Shown: positions 26,556 through 35,381 of the stretch, in pieces
Layout of the letters: every line of letters begins with the position of its first letter
How positions within the stretch are numbered: the first letter of the stretch is position 1
Assembly: GCF_008123965.1 (NCBI RefSeq)
Contig: NZ_VSTH01000078.1
Span: forward strand, 124,001 to 188,000
DNA: 64,000 bases
Direction of reading: 5' to 3'
Source of the DNA: Bradyrhizobium hipponense
GTDB taxonomy: Bacteria > Pseudomonadota > Alphaproteobacteria > Rhizobiales > Xanthobacteraceae
Position numbers and translations under genes: made by a program
The notes under the pieces: model-generated
Database searches by the model: none
The model's input: the letters and a program-made list of their open reading frames with translations, nothing else
Told to the model about the DNA's origin: nothing

Positions 26556-29181
26556 GGTCGTAACTCCGGGACCGGTCGTGCTCACGGATCCGGTCAGGCG
26601 TCCGTCCAGCCAATTCGAGGGCTGGATCGAGCGTCGAGGTCTTCACCTGGACACGGGACAATCTGGCTGCGAGCCAACTCAGGCGGGTCTCGGCCGAGAT
26701 CTTCGCCCCGCGCCGCTCGGAGAGGGGGAGATCCAGCCGCGCCTGGGCCTCGCACTGCCGCGAGTCGGCGTAGATGCCCACGTGGTCCCGGGCTCTGGAA
26801 AAGGCCACATACGCGTCATGCCGCGTCATGGCGGGGTCCGCCCAGACGAAAGCCTGATCCGTGGTCAGGCCTTGGGCGCCGTAAATGGTTGTGCTGTAGG
26901 CATGCCCAAGCCGCGCGCGGCCATGCTCGTCGGCGAGATCGGAGACCCTGAATGACGCAAGTCGGCCATCGACCGACACGCGGATGATCGGATCGAGCGT
27001 GGCGGCATTCTCGATATCGGTGATGGTCGCCGTGGTGCCGTTGATGACGCCGAGCCCGTCATGACGGACCAGGAAACGCACCCGGTCGCCGACCGCGAAT
27101 TCAAGCGTCTGACCGTGGCCCGACGGCGTCACCGCGGGGATGGCGATCTCAATGCCCCCGATCAGTCCAACGCGCTTCAGCCGCGCCCGCACCTCGTCGT
27201 TCACCGCGCGAATCTGAGCATTCGTCTTGGCGATCAGCAGCACGTTCGGGTTAGTGACGACGGTTTGGGTTTTCTCCCAGGCGTCGACCAGAGCCCTGAC
27301 CGCTGCCTTTTCGCCAGCAGCGAAGGTCAGACAGCCGCGCTCATCGAACGCTTGCAGGCCCGCTTCGGCTCGTCCGTTTGCGAAATCAGTGATGGCCTCG
27401 CGCATCCAGCGCTGGCGCTGCCGAACGATCGTCTCAACGCGCGCGGTATCCGTGACGCTGGCGACGATGGAAAGGCCGCTGCCGCCGCCGATCGGCAAAA
27501 GTTGCCTGCGCTCCCCCACGCACAACAGCCTGGCGCCTGCCTGCACTGCCTTGCTGACGATTGCGTGCATCTGGCGCGACGACAAAAGGCCCGCTTCATC
27601 GACGATGAGCACCGTGTTGCTATCCAGGAACGGCTGCGTCGTTTGCGCCAGCCAAGAGTCTATCGCCCGCGATTCGATGCCGAGCGCCTGCCCTTCCAGA
27701 GCGATCTTCCAAGCCGTCGCGGCGAAAATCACGCGCCGGCCAGCATCGATGTGCGCGGCCACGACGCTGGCGAGCAAGTGGGTCTTGCCCGAGCCGGCCG
27801 CCCCCTCGATTGCCCCGATTGCGGCTGACGATGTCGCCGCTTGGGCGGCCCTGGTCTGCTCCTCCGAGAGTCCGCGTTCCCGGCACAGTCGCAGAACGTA
27901 ATCGGGATCCGGTGCCGGCCGGTGCTCCCGTGCCAGGCGCTCGGTAAGGGAGACCAGCTCACGCTCAATCGCGATTTGCTCGGGCGTCGAATAGACCGCC
28001 TGCTGCAGGGCGTCGCGGCCGAGCTCGACGACAACGCCAGTTTCGATCAGGCGTTCGACTTCCACCTCGACCCGCGCGGCATCTACCCCCGTGCCCACGA
28101 GGCAGCTTGCCACCGCGGCATAGAGGTGCCGCTTTTCAAAGACGCTCTCGTGCTCGGTCAACTCGCCGGGGATCGCTGCCACGCGCTCCGCAATGATCTC
28201 TTCGCGCCTAGCTGGGTCGATCTCGCGGTACGTCCGCATGGACTCGACGAAACGATCGACCGTCAGAAATCGTCCGGCCTCGCTGGCCCACAGTTCGAAA
28301 CGGTCGATCGTGCGTTCCTCGGTCTTCGACGACCGGGTCCCCAGCGCGATCGCCGCTGCCAGGGCCGGCGCCTCTGCGGTCGACAGGCCTTCCGCGGCAA
28401 TCGCCTGCTCCACCTCTCTCCGGCGCCCGGACCAGTGATGCTGCAGGTCGCGGAATTTTCGCGCTTGTTCTTTTTGCTCCGCGTTGTTCTCCGGCGCGAC
28501 GATCTCGAAGATGCCGTTCTTGCCGATCTCCCCGATTTCGAAACCAATTTTCTTCAAATTTGAAGAAAATGCGAGATGGTATAATGATCCGGCCGCCATC
28601 TTGTGAGCGAATAAGTGCCTCGCATCCAAGGCGCCCACGGTGCCGTCTTCACGCAGCGAAAAATTCAGCAGAATTGCGTGACTGTGCAAATTCGGGTCCG
28701 CGTAGACCTTGCCGTCATCGTGCTCGACGGGACGCGCTTCGCCATGCTGGAACGAGGCAACCGTCAGCGTTGCTCGTTCGAGCCGATGGCCGTTCTTGCC
28801 GCGACGGCAAAAGGCGGCATTCCTTTCGAGGAAAGCGATTGTTGCTTCACACGCTTCGTGCTGAGCCTTCTCAATGGCGCGCCTTGTCTCGTCGCTGGCG
28901 AGGGCATACGCAACGGAGACCGACTTGGGTGCTGACAGCGTGAGATCGATGCCGCCGACGCGCTTCTTCGTGCCGCCGCTATTGGACAGCAGCGGTTGGC
29001 CATCGGTGTCGAGGCAAGCGTGAAGGCGTTCGAAAAGCGTGTTGTCAATTTCTGCGCCATGCTCGACGCCGAAATTATTGGTGGACGAAATCCAACGGCC
29101 CGCAGGCTCGCCGCCGCCGAGATAGTATTCGGACTGCCGGGAATAATACTGTGCCGTTGTGCCAGCTGCGATTGTCGCAAC
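26548..29181 (-). CDS. MobF-family relaxase-helicase (TrwC/TraI type)
   Basis: The ATG at 29179-29181 has an ideal ribosome-binding site (GGAGG, 5 bases upstream), giving 877 residues; an ATG five codons earlier is less well placed. The TrwC relaxase domain shows the N-terminal Tyr pairs (AQYYSRQSEYY, residues 11-20) and the metal-binding His triad (about H146, H166 and H168, in SFQHG and DPNLHSHAILL). The C-terminal helicase has Walker A (EGAAGSGKTHLLAS), Walker B (TVLIVDEAGLLSS) and a late UvrD-like motif (GHAYSTTIYGAQGLTTDQAFV). It would nick oriT and unwind the transferred strand. Length and motifs look intact. Two small genes follow with overlapping ends. A repeated inverted-repeat segment lies directly upstream. 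Confidence 0.92.
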   Translation of the reverse strand, partial: VATIAAGTTAQYYSRQSEYYLGGGEPAGRWISSTNNFGVEHGAEIDNTLFERLHACLDTDGQPLLSNSGGTKKRVGGIDLTLSAPKSVSVAYALASDETRRAIEKAQHEACEATIAFLERNAAFCRRGKNGHRLERATLTVASFQHGEARPVEHDDGKVYADPNLHSHAILLNFSLREDGTVGALDARHLFAHKMAAGSLYHLAFSSNLKKIGFEIGEIGKNGIFEIVAPENNAEQKEQARKFRDLQHHWSGRRREVEQAIAAEGLSTAEAPALAAAIALGTRSSKTEERTIDRFELWASEAGRFLTVDRFVESMRTYREIDPARREEIIAERVAAIPGELTEHESVFEKRHLYAAVASCLVGTGVDAARVEVEVERLIETGVVVELGRDALQQAVYSTPEQIAIERELVSLTERLAREHRPAPDPDYVLRLCRERGLSEEQTRAAQAATSSAAIGAIEGAAGSGKTHLLASVVAAHIDAGRRVIFAATAWKIALEGQALGIESRAIDSWLAQTTQPFLDSNTVLIVDEAGLLSSRQMHAIVSKAVQAGARLLCVGERRQLLPIGGGSGLSIVASVTDTARVETIVRQRQRWMREAITDFANGRAEAGLQAFDERGCLTFAAGEKAAVRALVDAWEKTQTVVTNPNVLLIAKTNAQIRAVNDEVRARLKRVGLIGGIEIAIPAVTPSGHGQTLEFAVGDRVRFLVRHDGLGVINGTTATITDIENAATLDPIIRVSVDGRLASFRVSDLADEHGRARLGHAYSTTIYGAQGLTTDQAFVWADPAMTRHDAYVAFSRARDHVGIYADSRQCEAQARLDLPLSERRGAKISAETRLSWLAARLSRVQVKTSTLDPALELAGRTPDRIREHDRSRSYDRG

Positions 29182-29188
29182 CATGGAA

Positions 29189-29253
29189 GCCTCCATCGAA
29201 GGAGGCCATCTCGATCACGGATAGTGCCGGCGTGATTTGCATCGCAAAATTCG
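29189..29253 (+). promoter_or_regulatory. relaxase upstream segment with inverted repeat, first copy (operator or oriT candidate)
   Basis: This segment lies just before the relaxase gene. It contains an inverted repeat (GATCACGG...GCGTGATT, 29213-29237) and then TTTGCATCGCAAA (29236-29248). A second copy with about 80% identity lies at 30200-30274. The position before a MobF relaxase fits autoregulation or an origin of transfer. Confidence 0.5.
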
Positions 29254-29265
29254 CATAGGCTTTGT

Positions 29266-29278
29266 TTTGCAATGCAAA
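29266..29278. promoter_or_regulatory. 13-bp palindrome TTTGCAATGCAAA
   Basis: A perfect palindrome around a central base, 85 bp upstream of the relaxase start. An identical copy lies 105 bp upstream of the ParA-type gene at 46463-46475, and one-mismatch copies lie at 29522-29534 and 30738-30750. Confidence 0.5.
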
Positions 29279-29622
29279 TCGATAGTTCTGAACTCGGCTG
29301 ATGTCGCTGGATACTCCGTTAAACCTGTTGAAAGAAAAAGACACAGTGAGACGGCCTTCGCGCGCTGCTCAACAAGTCCGCCATCTTATTGTGAATACCT
29401 GATGGTACTCCTTCGAAGCGCGAGCACAGTACGTGGCGCGACGGGCCAGTAGGCAGTGGCGGAACCAGCTTTTTCATTGTTACGTCGCTCACTTTGGCTC
29501 GCGAGCCGGCCAGCATTTTCCATTGCATTGCAAATCACGGCCGCAACACCCCTCCTACATTCGCCCTCATTGCGGTGGCGACCAGTTAAGCGACCGCGTT
29601 AATGCAACGAGGGAGACTGCTA
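29279..29622. other. divergent intergenic region between relaxase and membrane-protein genes
   Basis: About 340 bp without a supported gene. It carries the palindrome copies listed separately and probably divergent promoters. Confidence 0.4.
29522..29534. promoter_or_regulatory. copy of the 13-bp palindrome (one mismatch)
   Basis: ATTGCATTGCAAA differs from the palindrome TTTGCANTGCAAA in one base. It lies about 90 bp upstream of the + strand membrane-protein gene at 29623. Confidence 0.4.
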
Positions 29623-30153
29623 GTGCATCACGATCTGAAACGGCTGTGGCCCGCGCTCCGCGAGCTGCTGAGGGTTGCGGAACAGGAGAGGGTTCGGGGA
29701 AATCCCGTCACCCCGGCCTCGGCGATCAATGGCTTGGCCAACGGCACTTTTGGTTTCGCAGCCATGGTGCTGACGGTTGTCGCCTGTTGGGGCGTCTCTG
29801 GCATCCTGATGCTCAATCTTGAGGGATGGAGCTTGAATGCCCTCGAAACCTGGTTCGGTGGTTCGCCGGCTGGGCATCCCGATTGCTATCTGCGGACGAC
29901 GTTTTGGGATTGGGTCTGCGTGGTTGCCGGTGTTGTCGTCGGCATTCGCACTGGCGCAGATCTCCGATGGTACGTCATCGATCATCAGGAGCCGGACATC
30001 GCAGTGCTCAAGAGGCTGCTGCTGCCGCGTATGACCCGGCTATTGCGCGCGGTTGTCATTACCTCCTTGCTGTCGACCTTGACCGCGGCCGTGATGGTTG
30101 ATGAGCACGGAAGCTTCGCAAAGAGGTGCGCGTCCGTCTCGGACCGCTTCTGA
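29623..30153 (+). CDS. hypothetical membrane protein
   Basis: I choose the GTG at 29623, which has the ribosome-binding site GAGGGAG; an ATG at 29602 lacks one. The 176-residue protein has a cytoplasmic helical N-terminus (HHDLKRLWPALRELLRVAEQ), a membrane segment at about 50-70 (FGFAAMVLTVVACWGVSGIL), a second (WDWVCVVAGVVVGI) and a third (LLRAVVITSLLSTLTAAVMV). I do not recognise it. It is divergent from the relaxase operon and flanked by the two copies of the inverted-repeat segment, so it probably belongs to the same element. Confidence 0.5.
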   Translation: MHHDLKRLWPALRELLRVAEQERVRGNPVTPASAINGLANGTFGFAAMVLTVVACWGVSGILMLNLEGWSLNALETWFGGSPAGHPDCYLRTTFWDWVCVVAGVVVGIRTGADLRWYVIDHQEPDIAVLKRLLLPRMTRLLRAVVITSLLSTLTAAVMVDEHGSFAKRCASVSDRF

Positions 30154-30199
30154 GCCAAGGGGGGCGCGGCTCACGGCCGCGTCCTCTGCTGTTACGATC

Positions 30200-30274
30200 G
30201 CCTCCATCAAAGTAGGCCATCTCAATCACGCATAGTGCCGGCGTGATTTGCACCGCATTGCAACGCAAATTCAC
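30200..30274 (+). promoter_or_regulatory. second copy of the relaxase upstream segment
   Basis: The segment repeats 29189-29253 in the same orientation. Its inverted repeat is perfect: AATCACGC at 30224-30231 and GCGTGATT at 30241-30248. It is followed by GCATTGC-containing sequence related to the 13-bp palindrome. The repeat lies about 1 kb from the first copy, on the other side of the membrane-protein gene. Confidence 0.5.
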
Positions 30275-30354
30275 GATTATTGCGACTGAGCAATGAGAAG
30301 AGCCGGACGATTCCTCGCCGGGCTCTTCTTTCTTTGGGGGCGATGCTTCCGAAG

Positions 30355-30612
30355 TCAGGACTTCTTGTCGAAGAAGTCCGAGTTCGTGAGTTCGACCACC
30401 GCTTTTGTTGCGCCGTTCAGCCAGCCGGCCAGCGTCCGGACATCCTGATCGTGCAACACCGGCGGATTCACCCCGTCGAAGTGAAGGCCAATGATTCGCC
30501 TCCACATCTCAAGTGCCAGCTCTTCCGTGGCGCAGATCTCCATCAGAGGATCGAGAAGCGCGCGGCACTTCCGCACTTTGAGGGCGTCGTCGGTCTCATG
30601 GTCGGCACACAT
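30355..30612 (-). CDS. small hypothetical protein
   Basis: The 85-residue frame (MCADHETDDALKVRKCRALL, then EELALEMWRRIIGLHFDGVN and LAGWLNGATKAVVELTN) has a protein-like composition and looks soluble and helical. I do not recognise it. A one-mismatch copy of the 13-bp palindrome (30738-30750) lies about 130 bp upstream, which would fit regulation together with the relaxase. Confidence 0.45.
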   Translation of the reverse strand: MCADHETDDALKVRKCRALLDPLMEICATEELALEMWRRIIGLHFDGVNPPVLHDQDVRTLAGWLNGATKAVVELTNSDFFDKKS

Positions 30613-30937
30613 TGTGCTGAGCCTTTCGTTAGACTGGGATTCGAGTCCAATCGGTACCTACTGGCATCCGACCCGCGAACCCGATCGGTTAGCCGAACCG
30701 ATCGACCGACATCCAAGACCTGAAAGGGCTTCCGTGAGTTGCATTGCAAAAATCGAGGCTTGCGAAAGGCTGAGACATTAACCGCACTAAAGCGAGCATC
30801 GGAAATCCCCGGCCGGCTTCCATCGGTACAGGCGGCCGGTGTCGCTCGGTATCCCTGGCCGACTTCGTCGGAATGCGCGCCAAATATTCGGAGCAAAGCG
30901 ACGGCATCACTGATGCCGCCGCCTGGCCCTGGAGCTC
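30613..30937. other. gene-poor stretch with a palindrome copy
   Basis: About 325 bp with no supported gene. GTTGCATTGCAAA at 30738-30750 matches 12 of 13 positions of the palindrome near the relaxase. Confidence 0.4.
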
Positions 30938-32491
30938 TCAGAACCGTAGAGAGCGGGTCTCTTGGAAACGATCTGCGCGGGTTGCCCACCCTGCGCGCCG
31001 CTCCGCACTCAAATCCAGCAGCGGTCCGACGATGACGATCGTGTCGTTGTCGCGCAGAACGGCAACTGGATCGGTGGGGTTGTCATTCCAGCGGTATTGA
31101 ATCTCAATCCCATCCGAATGTTGCAGCGCTTCCGCCGCAAAATCGAGCGTTTGGCGCCAAACAGCGACAGGAAATTGCGCCTTGATCAAGCGAGGTCCCG
31201 ACAAGTCGTCGTTGGTCATGTCGAGTTCTTGAAGGCTCGCCGGCTCCTCGCTAACAACCTCCTCCATCAACCGTGCAACTCCCGCTGTCAACGTGGCCCG
31301 ATGAAATCGTTTCAGTTCGCCGATCCAGCTTGCGAGATAGCCGAGCTCCTGCCTTGCCAAGTTGTCCCGGTGTATCCGATCGTCTCGCCAAATCGCTTCG
31401 TCCTCGAGGCCGATCCCTCCGGCAAGAAGCGATATGACGTCCGCTCGCGCAGTCACGGGCGGGCGTTTGATAATTGGAGCACGGAAATTCGGGAGTTCTC
31501 CCCGAAGCCCATCCGTGAGCGAACGAAACTCCTCGCGCACGAAATCAGCCTTGGTCGGAAAAGCGTGTTCGTCACCTTCGAACTCGCGAGTTCCGCTTCG
31601 CACGTAGCTGGGTTTCTCGCGGAGCTTCCATTCGGTTGCCTGGACGCGAAGGATGCCGAGGGTCTGCGCGATCCATAAGACGATCGCGTCGATCCTGAAC
31701 TGGCCTCGCTGAAGCTCCGACCAGGCTCGGATCTCCTTATAGATCCGTTGCCGAATGCTGCGACGGTCGTCACTGGTCCAGGCGTTCAGGACTCTTCGAC
31801 CGTTTGCAAAAGCAGTTCTCAATGTGACAGGTTCGGCCGGGTATGCGATCCAGGGTTCTCCCCCCTCACGCCGGCTGGCTAGAAGACCACGCGGCGCGAC
31901 CAACATCCCATGGTAGTTATACAGGACGCTTGCGCCTTTTGTAGGGGCGTTATCGTCGAGTCGGCCGACCATCGGAGCGACGGCATCCACTCGCAGATCC
32001 TCGAACACGGTGCGTGCTCGCAGCCCCGCCGGTAGCCTGAGCCAGGCATCGACGACGGCCTCCGCGATCGTGCAATTCGCATAAAACGCGTCCCAAGCCT
32101 GCTGGCTTCGCAGCGAACGCGTTGCGCGAGGGCCGCTTTTGAATCGCGGCGGTTCAATCTCCGCGACGTATCCATTTTGCTCGAAAAGCGTGGTATGATG
32201 CGCGCTGTAGATGTGCATGCGACCGTGCAAAGTCAGTGCGCTTACCGGCTCGAGGCACCACCTAAGGTTTTCAGGGAATTGGCGACGAACGCGCTCCAGC
32301 AACTCGTCGCGCTCTGCGTCCGTCGGAAATCGATCTGGGTTGAAGAACACCGAATGAGTGTACTCGGCATCCCAAGGCCGCGGCGGCTCGTCGAGATGAA
32401 GATGAGCTGGGATTTCAGGACCATCAACATAGTCGGTGTCTTCGCTGCCGCCGAGGGTTGAGGCTGCTCTTCTCAGGACTTCCAGGCTCAT
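30938..32491 (-). CDS. 517-residue protein of unknown function on the mobile element
   Basis: The frame is long, has good codon composition and no strong competitor, so it is a real gene. The protein is soluble and has no membrane segment, signal peptide, Walker motif or zinc cluster that I can see. Features are an N-terminal part with HLDEPPRPWDAEYTHSVFFN and RWCLEPVSALTLHGRMHIYS, a central RRSIRQRIYKEIRAWSELQR, and a C-terminal EIQYRWNDNPTDPVAVLRDN. I do not recognise the family. Its place between the relaxase operon and a serine recombinase makes it probable cargo; whether it serves defence, regulation or something else cannot be read from the sequence. Confidence 0.75.
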   Translation of the reverse strand: MSLEVLRRAASTLGGSEDTDYVDGPEIPAHLHLDEPPRPWDAEYTHSVFFNPDRFPTDAERDELLERVRRQFPENLRWCLEPVSALTLHGRMHIYSAHHTTLFEQNGYVAEIEPPRFKSGPRATRSLRSQQAWDAFYANCTIAEAVVDAWLRLPAGLRARTVFEDLRVDAVAPMVGRLDDNAPTKGASVLYNYHGMLVAPRGLLASRREGGEPWIAYPAEPVTLRTAFANGRRVLNAWTSDDRRSIRQRIYKEIRAWSELQRGQFRIDAIVLWIAQTLGILRVQATEWKLREKPSYVRSGTREFEGDEHAFPTKADFVREEFRSLTDGLRGELPNFRAPIIKRPPVTARADVISLLAGGIGLEDEAIWRDDRIHRDNLARQELGYLASWIGELKRFHRATLTAGVARLMEEVVSEEPASLQELDMTNDDLSGPRLIKAQFPVAVWRQTLDFAAEALQHSDGIEIQYRWNDNPTDPVAVLRDNDTIVIVGPLLDLSAERRAGWATRADRFQETRSLRF

Positions 32492-32832
32492 CGTTCCGTC
32501 CGCTTTTGTATAATGCTTCTAGCAATTGTTCGTTGGATGTCAGAGTGGCTGCCTTCATTCCGACCGCGCGTAACCGGACCGCACTTCGATCCGCTTACAT
32601 CGGCGCGTGGAGGTGCGAGAACTGGCAGAACCGTCCTGAGCTTTCAGGAAACAGGGATAGGCCAGAAGGTTTGAGCTCGCGTGAACGCCTTCGCCTCAAA
32701 CCGAAGATAAAAGCCGTTAAAATTGCAGCTATTGCAAACCGCCGCGCTGAACCGACCAACCCGGACGATACCCGTCAATGCGCCACCCCGCACGCTCTCT
32801 TCCATCCGGCTCACTTCACGAGCTAAGGGCTC
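32492..32832. other. gene-poor stretch before the tRNA-Arg fragment
   Basis: About 340 bp. GTATAATGC near 32508 could be a -10 element on the + strand, but no gene follows it. Nothing else is seen. Confidence 0.35.
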
Positions 32833-32881
32833 CGCCCTCCGAAGGCAAAGGTCACACGTTCGAATCGTGTCGGGTGCGCCA
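32833..32881 (+). other. tRNA-Arg(CCG) 3' half, probable attachment-site core
   Basis: The segment carries the anticodon loop CTCCGAA (anticodon CCG), the variable region, the T arm (CACACGTTCGAATCGTGT) and the acceptor strand ending GGTGCGCCA. The 5' half is missing, and the base upstream of the anticodon stem no longer pairs (CCGCC against GGCAA). The stop codon and last codons of the serine recombinase are read antisense through it. Confidence 0.75.
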
Positions 32882-34486
32882 CTTCGGTACAAAACTGGGC
32901 ACTCCAAAACCTGGCGTTTTTGCGCTTTCAGCGGCGACGAGCGTGCGCAGCAGTACGCTTTTCGACCCCATGATGCGAACTTCTTTCGCGTCCACCTCGA
33001 CGCGCTGAGCCAGGGCGCGGACGTGATCGCGACGGTAGCCGCCCGACTCAATCCTCATGCGCCTGCGGGCCTGCCTGGCGAAGGTCTTCAAGGCCTGCGG
33101 TGTGACGCTCGGCCCGAGCCGATCGAGCGCGCCCTCGGCCCGCTCTGCGTCGGCGCCGGCCTGGTCGCGGACGGCCTTCAGCTCGGTCACGCGCTCCTTG
33201 AGCAGCGGATCGGACACGTCGGCGATGCCGTTTTCGATGGCATCGTACAGCCGCTTGAGTTTGGCTTCCGCTTCGGCCGCACGCTTGCGCAATTCGGCGA
33301 TATACGACGTTCGACGCGTGGCACGTTCCTCACGACGGTCGAGCACGCGTGACAGGATGTGCTCGAGACGTTTGGGCTGCAAAAGACGGTGCTCGATGTG
33401 TTCGGCCAACACACTGTCGAGCTTTTCCATTGGAACAGTCCGACCCTTGCATCCGGTCTCGCCCTGGCGCGCTTTTGTCGAGCAGGTGTAATACTTGTAT
33501 CTCCCGCTCTTCCCGGTTCGTAGCGTCATCGCGCCACCGCAAGCGGCGCAGAAGCAGATGCCGGTAAGGAGGGGCGGGCCGCTGACGACGCGCGGCGCGG
33601 TTAGAGCGGGGCAGCGCGTCTTGAGCAGCGTCTGCACGGTCTCGAACTCGGCCAAGTCGATGATCGGCGGCACCGCCATTTCGACCACCTCGGCCTCCGG
33701 TTTGCGCTCGCGCGTTTTCCAGTATTTGGTGTTGAAGCGGTGGCGGCCGATATACGTCGTTCGTGTGAGCACCTTGTGCACGGCGTCGACGCCCCAGCGT
33801 CCGCCGTCGCGGGTTCGGATGCCGGATTCATTCAGATGTTTGGCAATCGATTTGACGCCCATTGCCCCCGATGAACCGTTTCCCTCGCGCGCCAGGCGGA
33901 AGATCAACTGCACGGTTTCGGCCTGGATGGGATCGATCTCCAGTGTCTTCTTCGTGCGATGGCCGCGCTGCTCGGCGGCCTCCACGATGCGGTAGCCGAT
34001 CGGCGGCAGCGCGCCATTCCAGAAGCCTTGACGCGCATTCTCGTTCATCGCCCGCAGCGTGTGCTTGGCATTCTCCTTGGACTGGTATTCGTCGAACAGC
34101 GCCATGATCTGGCGGATCATGTTGCTCATCGGATCGTCGCCGAGCTCCTGGGTGATCGACACCAGCCGCACGCCGTTCTTGGCAAGCCGGCGGACGTAAA
34201 ACTCAAGCTGGAACTGGTCGCGAAAGAAGCGGCTGAAGCTGTGGACCAGGATCACGTCGAACGTCGGCGGCTTGGTGGTCGCCGCGTCGATCATGCGCTG
34301 GAACTCCGGCCGCCGATCGTCGGTCGCGGAGGCGCCGGGCTCGACATAATCGGCAACAATCTCCCAGCCGCGGGAGGCGCAATAGCCTTTCGCTTGGCGG
34401 CGCTGATCTGGGATGGAGAGATCGCTATCGGCTTGCCGTCCCGTCGAGACCCGCAGGTAGAGCGCCGCCCGAACCGTTGCAGCCAT
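32852..34486 (-). CDS. serine recombinase (resolvase-recombinase-zinc ribbon)
   Basis: From the ATG at 34484-34486, behind GGGGAA, the protein has 544 residues. The N-terminal catalytic domain has ALYLRVSTGRQADSDLSIP (nucleophile Ser about 14), PGASATDDRRPEF, VHSFSRFFRDQFQ and FDEYQSKENAKHTLRAM. The recombinase domain follows (GVKSIAKHLNESGIRTRDGG, VHKVLTRTTYIGRHRFN), then a zinc ribbon (CFCAACGGAM...YYTCSTKARQGETGCKGR) and a long coiled coil. It is intact. Its last about eight residues (WRTRHDSNV) come from antisense reading of a tRNA-Arg 3' half, which places the crossover site at the gene end. A small gene ends 10 bp upstream. Confidence 0.93.
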   Translation of the reverse strand: MAATVRAALYLRVSTGRQADSDLSIPDQRRQAKGYCASRGWEIVADYVEPGASATDDRRPEFQRMIDAATTKPPTFDVILVHSFSRFFRDQFQLEFYVRRLAKNGVRLVSITQELGDDPMSNMIRQIMALFDEYQSKENAKHTLRAMNENARQGFWNGALPPIGYRIVEAAEQRGHRTKKTLEIDPIQAETVQLIFRLAREGNGSSGAMGVKSIAKHLNESGIRTRDGGRWGVDAVHKVLTRTTYIGRHRFNTKYWKTRERKPEAEVVEMAVPPIIDLAEFETVQTLLKTRCPALTAPRVVSGPPLLTGICFCAACGGAMTLRTGKSGRYKYYTCSTKARQGETGCKGRTVPMEKLDSVLAEHIEHRLLQPKRLEHILSRVLDRREERATRRTSYIAELRKRAAEAEAKLKRLYDAIENGIADVSDPLLKERVTELKAVRDQAGADAERAEGALDRLGPSVTPQALKTFARQARRRMRIESGGYRRDHVRALAQRVEVDAKEVRIMGSKSVLLRTLVAAESAKTPGFGVPSFVPKWRTRHDSNV

Positions 34487-34496
34487 GGTGATTCCC

Positions 34497-34733
34497 CTAG
34501 CACTTTCCAAACAACTCGTCGAACAGATCACCGAACCAGGCTTCGAAGACATCGATCTCGGCTTCGGTCACCGGCACGTCCTTAGGCCAGTCGTCCGTCA
34601 CCGCCAATGTCACCGAAGCGCGCTTCGCTCGTCGTCGACCAGGACGCGCGGGCGCACGCGCATAATCGTAGAGATCGTCAAGTGGGGCCCGGTCCGGCGG
34701 ACGCCGTAGCTGCGATTTGTGAGGGGGAGCCAT
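34497..34733 (-). CDS. small protein upstream of the serine recombinase
   Basis: From the ATG at 34731-34733 the product has 78 residues: a basic start (MAPPHKSQLRRPPDRAPLDD), an Arg-rich linker and a C-terminal acidic part, TDDWPKDVPVTEAEIDVFEA followed by WFGDLFDELFGKC. The C-terminal pattern is shared with the product of 26262-26555 (PK-x-IPVT, E-x-D, GDL-x-D-x-L). It ends 10 bp before the recombinase start, so both are likely in one transcript. It may be a directionality or accessory factor for the recombinase; this is inference from size and position. Confidence 0.55.
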   Translation of the reverse strand: MAPPHKSQLRRPPDRAPLDDLYDYARAPARPGRRRAKRASVTLAVTDDWPKDVPVTEAEIDVFEAWFGDLFDELFGKC

Positions 34734-34960
34734 GGCGCCACTGTGGCAAGCCTGACCGATCCACAGAACAGCCGATGTCCACGCCAAGTCACGCCGTAGC
34801 CCTGCGAACTCGCACTTTCTCTGCAGCATGAGCGCGATCGCGCAGAGCAGGCTATGAACGCATGGAAGCAAAAGAGCCGGGCCAGCGGAGCGCAGTCAAG
34901 GCCGCGAGCCGGCGGAGCCGGTCGCGCGCAGCGCGAGCCTTGACGGCGCTCCGTTGGTCC

Positions 34961-35190
34961 GGCAGCGGCCTCCCATGCGATCTTGGCCGGACATCCCGCC
35001 GAGCACGCGCAACAAGACGCTATGCTGCGAACTATGGCGCTCGGAACGTTGATTTTGAATGCTTTCTCGGTTCGAGCGGCACCAGGCCAACTTCATGCGG
35101 TGCCGCTGCAGTGCCACTCAAATCAATGTGCAGACAAACACTTACGACCCCCGACGGCCCGGAGCGACACCGTCGCTTTTATCTTGCCGT
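34961..35190 (+). repeat. diverged repeat R1, copy A
   Basis: The segment from GGCAGCGGCCTCCCATGCGA to the stretch ACACTTACGACCCCCGACGG plus about 35 bases recurs at 38074-38302 in the same orientation. The last about 45 bp are identical and contain CGACGG...CCGTCG followed by CTTTTAT, a terminator-like form. Each copy lies about 190-240 bp upstream of a + strand gene with a signal peptide. Confidence 0.75.
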
Positions 35191-35381
35191 CAAAACTGCG
35201 CTCGGCCCCGCTCGTCCCGAATGAGACTCGCTATAGTGTCCAGCCCGGAATAGCATGCCTCTAATCCTCGGTGTGCGAGCTGCCAGACGCTGGCGTGTTC
35301 GGCACCCCAACGCCTCCGCCCTGGAGTGTGTGTCCGTGACGCCTTGCGGCAGCAGAGGCCACGCAAAAGGAGGATTTCGTC

